Notes under the pieces: model-generated
The model's input: only the letters and a program-made list of their open reading frames with translations
Database searches by the model: none
What the model was told of the DNA's origin: nothing
Made by a program: the position numbers and the translations under genes
Shown: positions 15,331-24,530 of the stretch, one piece after another
Position numbering within the stretch: position 1 is the first letter of the stretch
How the letters are laid out: every line of letters begins with the position of its first letter
DNA from: Carboxylicivirga linearis
Lineage (GTDB): Bacteria; Bacteroidota; Bacteroidia; Bacteroidales; Marinilabiliaceae
NCBI RefSeq assembly: GCF_018271995.1
Contig: NZ_JAGUCO010000009.1
Coordinates: 62,001 to 126,000 of the forward strand
Direction of reading: 5' to 3'
Length of the DNA stretch: 64,000 nt

Positions 15331-17724
15331 ATGACTCCAGTCGAAAAAGGCAGTAAGTATATATCGCATAATGCGCGCAAAGGAAAATCAAACGATTCAT
15401 TATTCGATCTTAAACGAATATTATTTCTTCTTCGGAAAAATTGGTATTTGTTTGTGATTTCATTTCCGTTGTGTGTTGGATCTGTTTATATATATCATCG
15501 TTATACCGTGCCTGTTTATCAGGCTCGTGCCACAATGTTGTTAAAAAGTGGAGATCAACAGTCAATTAGTCGTTCAGAACTAATTGAAGGCTTTGGGTTA
15601 TCCCCTGAAGTGAGAAATGTTGAGAATCAAATGTTTGTTATTCGTTCGAAGAAACTGGTTAAGAAAGCAATTGATCGATTGAATTTTGGGGTAACTTATG
15701 TGGTTGAAGGTGTATTTAAAGATACTGAACTATACTATAGTAAGCCATTTATTGTTGAGTTTGATTCCTTGCACCCACAACTCCTGAATGTACCTATCAA
15801 TGTAAATTATATTTCAGATGATGAAGTGAGTGTAGAAGTGCAGACTGAAGGTGGTGCTTTATTTATTTTTGATGGAGATAAAAGAGCCGGATCAACAGGT
15901 CCAATTGATTTACACGAGAATTTAAAGATGGGAGAATGGTTGACGAGAGATCAATTTTCATTTCGTATTATACCAAGTTCAAATGTTTTTAAGGATGATG
16001 CGACGTATCATTTTGTTTTTAAGTCGCACGACCAACTGGCAAATCAATATCGTTCCAGGTTGGGAGTTAGTTCATACAGAGAGGGATCGAGTATTATTTT
16101 TGTAACGGCAACTGGAACGAATCATGAAAAATTAACAGTTTTTCTGGATGCTTTATGCGAGGTGATATTGGAGCATAATTTAGAGCAGAAAAACAACATG
16201 GCTACGCGCTCTTTGGCGTTTATAAATTCTCAGTTGGATAATATTGCAGATACCTTGGATAAGGTTCAGAATAGTTTGTTAGACTATCGTCGTGATAACC
16301 GCTTTATGGGGCCGTCTGAGTTTTCGCAAAAATTAGCTGAACAATATTTTGATGCAGAGAAAGAGGTGAAGATGCTGGAAATGCAGGAGTCGTATTACGA
16401 GTATCTTCAAAATAATTTGGATGATACAGCAGATATTGAAGAGTATATGTTACCGGCTGTTAATGACGAAAATACCAGTTTTATTAATCAATTGGTTCTT
16501 CAGTTAATTTCTTACGAAGAAGAAAAGGAGATGCTGTATAGTGCGGCTGAGAAGAATAATCAATATGTACGAGCTCTGGAGAGTAAAATCGATGTCACTA
16601 AAGAAAATCTGGTAAAGGGTATTAATCAGGTTCTACGAAGTTTGGATCTTGAAAAGCAAAAATATCAAAGAAAAATAAATGACATTGTGGTTGATATGGA
16701 CCAGTTACCTGCATTGGAAAAGACTTACTTGAAAATTGACAGGTCGTATAAGTTGAATGATGCCATTTATACTTTTTTGCTGCAAAAACAATCTGAAACT
16801 CAAATTGCCAAAGCCAGTAATGTTCCGGATAATGAGATAATTGATAATGCAAGTATTTCGGCAGTGGTCTCTCCAACTAAAAGAAGTAATTATCAAAAGG
16901 GTATTTTGTTAGCTTTGATTTTACCGGCGGCATTTATTGCGCTTAAAGAGTTTTTAAATACAAAAATCAGGAATAAAGATGATGTGCATTTTGTAGCTCC
17001 GAATTTGTCAATAGTGGGTACTGTAGTGCATAATAAAGCTGGAGTAAACAATGTTATTCACGAGCATCCGCATTCCATAATAAGTGAATCGTTCAGGGCA
17101 TTACGAACGAAGTTAAAGTATATGAATTCAGATAGGGATGTACAGGTAATTACTTTAACAAGTACTAATACAGGTGAAGGTAAAACCTTTTGCGCTGAGA
17201 ATCTGGCTTCGGTGTTTGCTATATCGGGTAAGAAAACGATTTTACTGGGTTTTGACTTGCGAAAGCCTCGCTTAACTGCTTTATTTAAATTGATAGATAA
17301 GCCCGGTTTGTCAAATTATCTTATTGATGAAGCAAATATTGATGACATCATTTATCAAACTGAATATTCTAATTTGTCGGTTGTGCCAGCAGGACCAATT
17401 CCTCCAAATCCCAGTGAATTGCTTTCGGGATCAGGTCCCAAAGAGTTGTTTGATTATTTGCGAAAGCATTTTGATGTGATAATTGTGGATTCACCCCCTA
17501 TAGGCTTGGTGGCTGATGCAAGGATGTTAATTCAGGAATCGGATTATAATTTGTTTGTTGTGCGTGCCAATTATACTTTACGAGAGCATATGGCGCTAAC
17601 AATTGAAAATCTGATGGATGAAGATGTTTCTAAGATTGGAATTTTAATGAATGATATTTCTCTGGCTGAAAAAGGCTATGGATATTATTCAGCCGAATAT
17701 TATAGCGAACACTACAGTTCGTAA
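15331..17724 (+). CDS. Wzc-type polysaccharide co-polymerase with tyrosine autokinase domain
   Basis: An inner-membrane protein that controls chain length and export of surface polysaccharide. Seen: a Wzz domain after a first transmembrane helix (WYLFVISFPLCVGSVYIYH), a long coiled-coil periplasmic region (about 290-490), a second helix (GILLALILPAAFIALKEF), then a cytosolic BY-kinase domain with Walker A TNTGEGKTF (about 612-620), the Walker A' loop LLGFDLRKPRL, and VIIVDSPPIGLVAD. The C terminus ends in a Tyr cluster (GYGYYSAEYYSEHYSS), the usual autophosphorylation tail. From the chosen start it has 797 residues. A glycosyltransferase gene converges on it 3 bases away. Confidence 0.95.
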   Translation: MTPVEKGSKYISHNARKGKSNDSLFDLKRILFLLRKNWYLFVISFPLCVGSVYIYHRYTVPVYQARATMLLKSGDQQSISRSELIEGFGLSPEVRNVENQMFVIRSKKLVKKAIDRLNFGVTYVVEGVFKDTELYYSKPFIVEFDSLHPQLLNVPINVNYISDDEVSVEVQTEGGALFIFDGDKRAGSTGPIDLHENLKMGEWLTRDQFSFRIIPSSNVFKDDATYHFVFKSHDQLANQYRSRLGVSSYREGSSIIFVTATGTNHEKLTVFLDALCEVILEHNLEQKNNMATRSLAFINSQLDNIADTLDKVQNSLLDYRRDNRFMGPSEFSQKLAEQYFDAEKEVKMLEMQESYYEYLQNNLDDTADIEEYMLPAVNDENTSFINQLVLQLISYEEEKEMLYSAAEKNNQYVRALESKIDVTKENLVKGINQVLRSLDLEKQKYQRKINDIVVDMDQLPALEKTYLKIDRSYKLNDAIYTFLLQKQSETQIAKASNVPDNEIIDNASISAVVSPTKRSNYQKGILLALILPAAFIALKEFLNTKIRNKDDVHFVAPNLSIVGTVVHNKAGVNNVIHEHPHSIISESFRALRTKLKYMNSDRDVQVITLTSTNTGEGKTFCAENLASVFAISGKKTILLGFDLRKPRLTALFKLIDKPGLSNYLIDEANIDDIIYQTEYSNLSVVPAGPIPPNPSELLSGSGPKELFDYLRKHFDVIIVDSPPIGLVADARMLIQESDYNLFVVRANYTLREHMALTIENLMDEDVSKIGILMNDISLAEKGYGYYSAEYYSEHYSS

Positions 17725-17727
17725 AAA

Positions 17728-18483
17728 TTATTTGTGCTTAAAGAATTGCGATAATTTGCTGAAATTCTTAATCAGTAAGGATGAAAAGCCTCCAATATTG
17801 TTGCGTTTTAAAGCAAGGTAGTCTTCTTTTGATTTTTGAATGATGTTTGACAAAGATTGATTGCTGGCACCGCCCATTCGCATGTTTACAATAAGTTTGT
17901 TTAAAAAGTAGCTTTGTGTTTCTGAATTAGAAAACAAGCGAAGGATAAAATCATAGTCTGCAGCAATTTTATAACGAGTATCAAAGCCATTGAGCTTAAG
18001 AAATAAATCTCTTTTTAAATATAGCGTTGGGTGAGGAGGCATCCAACCATTTTTTAATAGCTTAGTTTTAAATGGCTGGCTCTTCCAATGGCGAACTGTT
18101 TTGTTGATATTGTTTTCCTGCACGTAATTTAGGTTGCCATATAGTGCATTTATTGTATTGTTGGTAGCAATCACTTCCAGCATTTCTTCAACGATACTAT
18201 TGCTGGCTAAAGCATCATCGGCATGCAAAAAACCAACCCAATCTCCGTTGGCCAACTTTAGACCTTTGTTCATTGCATCATAAATTCCATTGTCGGGTTC
18301 GCTAATCCAATGGCTGATTGTATCGGTGTTATTCTTAATCAGCTCAACGGTTTCATCCGTTGAATTTCCATCAACAACTATGTACTCAATATTTTTTAAA
18401 GCGGTTTGTTCTTTAATGCTATTAATAGTGGATGCAAGTGTGTGTGCGCTATTATAAGTAACGGTAATGATACTGATTTGCAT
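17728..18483 (-). CDS. Family 2 glycosyltransferase
   Basis: A GT-A fold transferase that adds a sugar from a nucleotide sugar during surface glycan synthesis. Seen: the N-terminal SIITVTYNSAHTLASTINSI, the nucleotide motif VVDGNSTDETVELI (37-50), the NGIYDAMNKGLKLANGDWVGFLHADD block with the DxD-like metal site at 87-90, and PPHPTLYLKR near the acceptor site. The 251-residue size fits WcaA/colanic-acid-type GT2 enzymes. It lies head to tail with the small membrane protein gene (15 bases) and converges on the Wzc-type kinase, which suggests a shared polysaccharide pathway. Confidence 0.93.
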   Translation of the reverse strand: MQISIITVTYNSAHTLASTINSIKEQTALKNIEYIVVDGNSTDETVELIKNNTDTISHWISEPDNGIYDAMNKGLKLANGDWVGFLHADDALASNSIVEEMLEVIATNNTINALYGNLNYVQENNINKTVRHWKSQPFKTKLLKNGWMPPHPTLYLKRDLFLKLNGFDTRYKIAADYDFILRLFSNSETQSYFLNKLIVNMRMGGASNQSLSNIIQKSKEDYLALKRNNIGGFSSLLIKNFSKLSQFFKHK

Positions 18484-18498
18484 GGTGGCAATCGTCTG

Positions 18499-19026
18499 TT
18501 AAGAAAAATAATAAAGTTGAATGTCTTTTTTTAATGCTTCTTTAGCCTGCTTAATGTAAAAGTCTGATTCTTTACTGAAGCGCTCGATTATTTTTTGAGA
18601 TAGTTCCATTGAAGGGCCTTCTGCTTTTACTTCTCCTGCACAGGTGTTAATCAGTTTTATTACTTCGTCACGTGATTTTAGTATTAAATCCCATGTTTTT
18701 ACAGGAAGGTAGATTTGCATGGCCAGGTTATGCTCAAATTCAGAACGAATGCTTTTTAATAAAGAAGAGTGTAACTGCAAGTTTGATAAACCTTGCTTTT
18801 GTTCACGTAATATAAGAGTATCAGGGTTGATTCGCTCCAATAAAATAGTAAGCCGTTCATATGCCTGTATTCTTAATGGAAGCATTTCTTTTTGCATCGA
18901 CAGGGATAGCTCTATCTGTTTGGTTTTTAGGTTTTGTTTTAAAAACCAGTTTATAAGGATTAGAATAGGAACTCCAATCATTAAATAGGGTATTGCCTGA
19001 TAGAGGATTGTTTGCCAGTCAATCAT
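18499..19026 (-). CDS. Small membrane-anchored protein of unknown function
   Basis: 175 residues with one N-terminal transmembrane helix (about 10-28, IPYLMIGVPILILINWFL) followed by a soluble, mainly helical cytoplasmic part with KEMLPLRIQAYERLTILLERINP and conserved-looking EFEHNLAMQIYLPVKTWDLI. I recognise this type as a widespread Bacteroidota protein of unknown function but cannot assign a role. It is upstream of, and probably co-transcribed with, the glycosyltransferase. Confidence 0.8.
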   Translation of the reverse strand: MIDWQTILYQAIPYLMIGVPILILINWFLKQNLKTKQIELSLSMQKEMLPLRIQAYERLTILLERINPDTLILREQKQGLSNLQLHSSLLKSIRSEFEHNLAMQIYLPVKTWDLILKSRDEVIKLINTCAGEVKAEGPSMELSQKIIERFSKESDFYIKQAKEALKKDIQLYYFS

Positions 19027-19199
19027 TATAATTTATTTAAGTTATGTATGTTAATTGTTTTCAGTCAAATCCATTCTGATGATTCAATAACTTTTGATTT
19101 GCAAACGCTTTTAAATCTCAGCTTATAATTTACTGCAATTGTCTGATAAAAAACAACAATTAATAATAAATTGAACCTTGCGGACTTGCTTTTTTTACT

Positions 19200-19207
19200 T
19201 AGTTTTG
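19200..19207 (+). promoter_or_regulatory. Bacteroidota promoter for the aminotransferase
   Basis: TAGTTTTG is an exact TAnnTTTG, with a TTG 19 bases before it (19178-19180), the expected spacing of the upstream element. It implies a leader of about 95 bases before the ATG at 19309 and rules out the longer reading frame that starts at 19171. Confidence 0.65.
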
Positions 19208-19308
19208 TATTAAATTCGCTGCAAGATAGAAAATGTTTTCGTATTGCAGGAAACTATAATTATTGTAAAATTTACAGGAAACTGAGTCAATTTAAACGCA
19301 ATCGATTT

Positions 19309-20508
19309 ATGGAGGCTTTACAAATTTCGGACAGGATTAATCGTTTATCAGAGTCGCAAACTATTCTGATGAATCAAAAAAGCAAAGAGTTACAGGATAA
19401 AGGAGTAGATGTTGTAAATCTAACTCTTGGAGAACCTGATTTTACAACTCCCGATCATATAAAGGATGCCGCCATAGATGCAGTAAATAATAATTTTACA
19501 AAATATCCACCCGTACCTGGTTATCCGGCTTTGAAAAAAGTTATTTGTGAGAAACTGAAAAAAGACAATGGTTTGGATTACGATCCGGCCCAGATTGTAG
19601 TATCAAATGGAGCTAAACACAGTTTGGCTAATGTTCTTCAGTGTCTTGTAAATAATGGAGATGAGGTGATTGTGCCGGCACCGTATTGGGTGAGTTATAT
19701 CGACTTAATTAAATTGTCAGAAGGAACCCCGGTTATTATTGAATCAAGTGTTGATACTGATTTTAAAATTACACCGGAACAATTAGATAAAGCTATCACC
19801 CCAAAAACCAGGGCGGTGATGTTTAATTCACCTTCCAACCCATCAGGAAGTGTTTATACCAAAGCAGAAGTTTTTGCCTTGGCGGAAGTGTTGAAGAAGT
19901 ATCCTGAAGTGTTGATTATTTCAGATGAGATTTATGAGAAAATCAACTATATGGGTGAGCATGCAGGTTTTGCTGAGGTTGATTATTTGAAAGATAGAAC
20001 GATTTTAATCAATGGCGTATCAAAAGCATATGCAATGACAGGTTGGAGAATCGGTTACATTGCTGCTCCGCTTCCTATCGCTAAAGCTACATCTAAATTA
20101 CAAGGACAGTTCACTTCAGGTGTTTGTGCTATTGCTCAAAAAGCTGCAGAAGCTGCTATTGGCGATAGTCAGGATTGTGTGGAAGATATGCGTCAGGCCT
20201 TCTTGAAGCGTCGTGATATGGTGTTGGATCTGGTTAAGGATATACCTGGATTTAAGGTATCAGTGCCAGATGGAGCATTCTATATTTTCCCTGACTTAAG
20301 CTATTATTTTGGTAAGAGTGTAAACGGAAAGGTGATGAATGGATCTATGGATTTATGTTTGTACCTTTTGGAAGATGCTCATGTAGCATCGGTGCCGGGA
20401 GTAGCCTTTGGTGACGATAGATGTATTCGTTTTTCTTACGCTGCCAGCGAAGAGCAATTACGCACAGCGTTTGACAGAGTTAAAAATGCATTGGCAGAAC
20501 TACAATAG
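19309..20508 (+). CDS. Pyridoxal-phosphate aminotransferase (aspartate aminotransferase type)
   Basis: A class I fold aminotransferase, probably transferring the amino group between aspartate and 2-oxoglutarate. Seen: VVNLTLGEPDFTTPDHI (35-51), KYPPVPGYPALKK (65-77), the PLP-stacking and Tyr/Asp positions in PAPYWVSY (123-130) and NSPSNPSGSVY (173-183), and the PLP Lys239 in NGVSKAYAMTGWRIGY. The start is set at 19309 because the protein then begins as the family does (ISDRINRLSESQTILMNQKS). The length becomes 399. Similar sequences act on several amino acids, so the substrate is inferred. Confidence 0.92.
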   Translation: MEALQISDRINRLSESQTILMNQKSKELQDKGVDVVNLTLGEPDFTTPDHIKDAAIDAVNNNFTKYPPVPGYPALKKVICEKLKKDNGLDYDPAQIVVSNGAKHSLANVLQCLVNNGDEVIVPAPYWVSYIDLIKLSEGTPVIIESSVDTDFKITPEQLDKAITPKTRAVMFNSPSNPSGSVYTKAEVFALAEVLKKYPEVLIISDEIYEKINYMGEHAGFAEVDYLKDRTILINGVSKAYAMTGWRIGYIAAPLPIAKATSKLQGQFTSGVCAIAQKAAEAAIGDSQDCVEDMRQAFLKRRDMVLDLVKDIPGFKVSVPDGAFYIFPDLSYYFGKSVNGKVMNGSMDLCLYLLEDAHVASVPGVAFGDDRCIRFSYAASEEQLRTAFDRVKNALAELQ

Positions 20509-20575
20509 TTCTGCCTTTCAATATTCCTTAAAAAATTGTTTCTTTGGGTTGCATTAGTAACCGCTTGTAACAATT

Positions 20576-21307
20576 ATGGATAAATCTTCACACAACACCG
20601 TAAATAAAGAGGGTAATATTGTTGATTTTAACAATGTTTACATCCGTCAGCAGGAACATTTAATACTGCAGGATGTAAATTTTCATATCAAACCGGGTGA
20701 GTTTGTGTATTTGATTGGTAAGGTGGGGAGTGGAAAATCCAGTTTACTTAAAACAATGTACAACGAGCTGCCTTTGCAGGAAGGGTATGGATTTGTTGCC
20801 GGATATCCACTCAAGTCTCTTAAGAAAAGTAAAGTACCTTTTCTTCGTCGTAAGATGGGAATTGTTTTTCAGGATTTTCAGCTTTTATCCGATCGCACTG
20901 TGTATAATAATCTTTTGTTTGTATTGAAGGCTACTGGCTGGAAAAACAAAAAAGAGATTGATAAGCGAATAAGAGAGGTGCTTTCGCACGTTGATATGGT
21001 TCATAAGGGCTATAAAATGCCTCATCAGTTATCGGGTGGAGAGCAGCAAAGAATAGGAATTGCCCGGGCGCTTTTGAATGAACCGGATTTAATTTTGGCA
21101 GATGAGCCTACCGGAAATCTCGATCCGGAAACTTCAGATGAATTAATGTTATTGTTGAAAAAAATCTGTGAAGGAGGGAGAACGGTAGTTATGGCAACAC
21201 ATAATTATAATCTTCTAAAGAAATTTCCGGGACGAACTATTCGCTGTGAGGATACCCGACTTACCGAAAGTAAACAAGAAGAAATTGACTTTGACTTATT
21301 GGATTAG
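20576..21307 (+). CDS. ftsE: FtsE-like ABC transporter ATP-binding protein
   Basis: An ABC ATPase that, with the membrane protein FtsX, activates cell-wall hydrolases at the division site. Seen: Walker A GKVGSGKS (48-55), the Q-loop in GIVFQDFQLL, the signature LSGGEQQR, Walker B LILADEPTGNLD and the H-loop VMATHNY. The short inter-motif spacing and RRKMGIVFQDFQLLSDRTVYNN are FtsE-like. No ftsX gene is next to it, as is often the case in Bacteroidota, so a LolD/MacB-type partner cannot be excluded. It ends at a clear terminator. Confidence 0.85.
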   Translation: MDKSSHNTVNKEGNIVDFNNVYIRQQEHLILQDVNFHIKPGEFVYLIGKVGSGKSSLLKTMYNELPLQEGYGFVAGYPLKSLKKSKVPFLRRKMGIVFQDFQLLSDRTVYNNLLFVLKATGWKNKKEIDKRIREVLSHVDMVHKGYKMPHQLSGGEQQRIGIARALLNEPDLILADEPTGNLDPETSDELMLLLKKICEGGRTVVMATHNYNLLKKFPGRTIRCEDTRLTESKQEEIDFDLLD

Positions 21308-21339
21308 TAAGCTGTTCATTTCTTGATGATAAAAAACTA

Positions 21340-21373
21340 AAGTGATTGTGTATAGGCTCAATCACTTTTTTTA
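21340..21373 (+). terminator. Intrinsic terminator after the FtsE-like gene
   Basis: AAGTGATTG (21340-21348) pairs with CAATCACTT (21359-21367), a perfect 9-bp stem with a 10-base loop, followed by T6. Confidence 0.9.
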
Positions 21374-21464
21374 TCTTTAAGCGGTTATGAGGTTTTACAG
21401 ACTAATTGCCTTATTTCTGCGTTATAGTAATTAATCGATCATAATTTTCTTAAGCCTAAGGCGC

Positions 21465-24400
21465 ATGATTAGAAATATCTTCTTTCTACTATTTATAGGA
21501 ATGCTTCAGGTAAGCTTCGCTCAAAAATCGTTAAAATATCAATCGGTTGAAGAGGCTTATGAGAAGGGCATTGAATTATACAAACATCAGAAGTATGGAT
21601 TAGCACGTTTGCAATTTAACGAATATGTTGAGGCTAATCAAAATAACATGTCGGCCAGAGTAGCCGAAGCAGCTTACTTGCAAAGGGTATGTTCACAAAA
21701 ACTGGATAATGGAGATATGCAATATCTCTGGGAAGAGTTTATAAAAGAGTATTCCTATAGCAACCGACTACCTTATGCTAATATGCATATGGGTGATTAT
21801 TATAAAGATAAGAATAAGTTTCGCCAGGCATCGCGGTGGTATGAAAAGGTTGATGCAAATGGTTTGGATAAGAAAACCCGTGTGGACTATAATTTTTCAG
21901 CCGGTTATGCTTTGTTTAAACAACAAAAGTATGAGGAAGCTTTAGTTTACTTTAATAAGATAAAAGGCCAGAATAATAAGTATTACACTTCGGTGCAGTA
22001 TTATTATAGCCATATTCAGTACGAGAAAGGAAACTACCAAACGGCATTAGATGGATTTAAGAAACTGGAAAATGATAAGGGTTTCAAAAAGGTGGTTCCT
22101 TTTTATATAGCTCAGATATATTATTTGCAGGATGATTTTGATAGCGCCATTGATTATGCATTGCCAATGGTGAATGAAGGTAATAAGGAACGACAGGCTG
22201 ATATGAATCGTATTATTGCGGATTCGTACTACGGTAAAAAAGAGTATTCTAAAGCTATTCCGTATTATATTAAAGCGAATGATTTAGCATCACAACCACG
22301 AAGAGAAGATTTTTATCATTTAGGCTTTTGCCAATATTATAACAAGGATTATGAAAAGGCTACAGAAGCATTGTCACAGGTTACATCGGCTGAAGATATT
22401 ATGTCGCAAAACGCCTATTATCATTTAGGAGACTGTTATCTTAAGCTTGAGGATAAGAAACGTGCCCGTGTAGCTTTTGAAGCTGCTTCAAAATATGAGT
22501 TTGACAAAGAAATTCAGGAAGATGCCCTCTTTAATTATATCAAGCTTAATTACGAACTTTCGTTTTCGCCATTTAATGAAATCATCAATTCGTTTTTGAC
22601 TTATATTGAGTTGTTTCCCGAGAGTGATAAAGTGGATCAAGCCTATCAATATTTGGGACAGGCTTTTTTGACTACAAAAAACTATAGCGAAGCCTTGAAG
22701 TCGATGGAAAAGATTCAGCGTAAAAACGATGATGTGTATCGTGCCTTGCAGCGTGTGGCTTATTTCAGAGGATTGGAGTTGTTTACTGATTTGAACTTTA
22801 CTGAGGCCATTGAATTTTTCGATTATAGCCTTAAGTATGGCGAATACAATAAAAAGCTTAAAGTTGGAGCCTATTATTGGAGAGGAGAAGCCTACTACAG
22901 AACCAATAACTTTGCTAAAGCAATTAAGGATTATCGCGAGTTTATTTACATGCCGGGTTCCTATCAAACCAACGAATTTCCGATAGCTCATTACAATATC
23001 GCCTATTCCTATTTCAAACAGAAAGAATACAATGAGGCGAATACATGGTTTAGAAAATATATAAATATTACCAACGGTAAAAATCGTGTGATGTATGGCG
23101 ATGCTTTAAATCGCTCTGGTGATTGCTACTATGTGGATCGTAATTTTTTACAGGCTATTGCAATGTATACAAAGGCATCAAAAGTTCCGGAAGGATCGCC
23201 TGATTATTCTCTTTTTCAAAAGGGTTTTTGCCTGGGACTAGCAAAAGATAATCAACAGAAAATAGCGGTATTAAAAGATTTAACTAATCGTTATCCTCAA
23301 TCACCTTTTGTTGATGATGCATTGTATGAAATGGGGCGTTCGTATGTGGCTATGGGTAACCTAAATGAGGCTATTTACAATTATAAAACCATCAAAGAAA
23401 AGTACCCGAAAGGTAGTTTGGCTAAAAAGGCTATGCTTCAGTTAGGGTTGGTTTATTATAATGACAATGATCTGGATAACTCCATGGCTTTTTATAAGCG
23501 TGTTGTAAATGAATATCCTGGTACGCCGGAAGCAGAAGATGCATTACTCGGTATCCGGAATATATACATGGATCAGAATAACCTGGATGGATATGTGAGA
23601 TATACAGAAAATTTAGGCGGTTTTGCCCGTATAGATATTCGAGAGCAGGATTCATTAACCTTTGTTACTGCTGAGCGCTTTTATATGAAGAATGAATGTG
23701 AACCTGCAATTAAGCATTTTCAGAGTTATCTGACTACTTTCCCTGAAGGTAAATTTGTGTTGAATGCTCATTTTTACAAGGCCGATTGTCAATATAGGAG
23801 TGGAGATTTAAGTGATGCCTTAAGTTCATATGAGTATGTTGCCAGTAAAGGACGTAGTTTGTTTACAGAAGAGTCGTTGTTGCGAATGGGTGAATTAAAT
23901 TACCAACAAAAAGCCTATCGAAAAGCCTACAATGCCTTTGTGCGTCTAGAACAGGAAGCTGAGATTGGTGAAAATCGTATTGAAGCCAAAATTGGTATGA
24001 TGCGTTCGTTGGTAAAACTCGATCAACCGGAAGAATGTATCAAAGCAGCGCAAAAAGTTTTGGATGGATCAAAAATAGCGGATGAAATAAAGAGGGAAGC
24101 AACTTATTATATGGCCAAAAGTTACGACCAGTTAAATAATAAGGAACAGGCTTTTAAGAGTTATTCAAAATTGGCTGGTAACACAAAAAGTAGCGAAGGG
24201 GCAGAAGCAAAGTATTGGGTAGCTCAATATTATTACAATCAGGGAGAGAAAGACCGCTCGGAGAAAGAAATATTTGATTATATAGATAAGGGTACTCCAC
24301 ATCAATATTGGTTGGCACGAAGCTTTATCTTATTAGCTGAAATCTATCACGACCGGAATGAAGATTTTCAGGCAATACAGTATTTACAGAGTATTAAAGA

Positions 24401-24512
24401 GAATTACCAGGGAGATGATGACATTCATTCAAGGGCAGATAAATATTTAAATGCGTGGCAGCCTAAAGCTGAAGCTGAGAATGTTGCCGATACAATATCT
24501 GTTGTTGAATAG
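21465..24512 (+). CDS. Large periplasmic TPR protein
   Basis: 1015 residues with a signal peptide ending SFAQ (about 20). The rest is a long array of tetratricopeptide repeats, for example AHYNIAYSYFKQKEYNEA, ALYEMGRSYVAMGNLNEA and AMLQLGLVYYNDNDLDNS, with YPxS/YPGT turns typical of YbgF/BamD-like TPRs. It probably serves as a scaffold on the periplasmic face of the outer membrane. The next gene, 18 bases downstream, encodes an outer-membrane barrel; the two-gene pairing suggests a complex. Confidence 0.9.
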   Translation: MIRNIFFLLFIGMLQVSFAQKSLKYQSVEEAYEKGIELYKHQKYGLARLQFNEYVEANQNNMSARVAEAAYLQRVCSQKLDNGDMQYLWEEFIKEYSYSNRLPYANMHMGDYYKDKNKFRQASRWYEKVDANGLDKKTRVDYNFSAGYALFKQQKYEEALVYFNKIKGQNNKYYTSVQYYYSHIQYEKGNYQTALDGFKKLENDKGFKKVVPFYIAQIYYLQDDFDSAIDYALPMVNEGNKERQADMNRIIADSYYGKKEYSKAIPYYIKANDLASQPRREDFYHLGFCQYYNKDYEKATEALSQVTSAEDIMSQNAYYHLGDCYLKLEDKKRARVAFEAASKYEFDKEIQEDALFNYIKLNYELSFSPFNEIINSFLTYIELFPESDKVDQAYQYLGQAFLTTKNYSEALKSMEKIQRKNDDVYRALQRVAYFRGLELFTDLNFTEAIEFFDYSLKYGEYNKKLKVGAYYWRGEAYYRTNNFAKAIKDYREFIYMPGSYQTNEFPIAHYNIAYSYFKQKEYNEANTWFRKYINITNGKNRVMYGDALNRSGDCYYVDRNFLQAIAMYTKASKVPEGSPDYSLFQKGFCLGLAKDNQQKIAVLKDLTNRYPQSPFVDDALYEMGRSYVAMGNLNEAIYNYKTIKEKYPKGSLAKKAMLQLGLVYYNDNDLDNSMAFYKRVVNEYPGTPEAEDALLGIRNIYMDQNNLDGYVRYTENLGGFARIDIREQDSLTFVTAERFYMKNECEPAIKHFQSYLTTFPEGKFVLNAHFYKADCQYRSGDLSDALSSYEYVASKGRSLFTEESLLRMGELNYQQKAYRKAYNAFVRLEQEAEIGENRIEAKIGMMRSLVKLDQPEECIKAAQKVLDGSKIADEIKREATYYMAKSYDQLNNKEQAFKSYSKLAGNTKSSEGAEAKYWVAQYYYNQGEKDRSEKEIFDYIDKGTPHQYWLARSFILLAEIYHDRNEDFQAIQYLQSIKENYQGDDDIHSRADKYLNAWQPKAEAENVADTISVVE

Positions 24513-24530
24513 ATTCTGAAAACGAATAAA

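Noticed and set aside
20576-21307. Pairing of the FtsE-like ATPase with the 61.9 kb permease
   Set aside because: The two genes are 40 kb apart, and the permease is MacB-like, not FtsX-like, so no functional link can be claimed.
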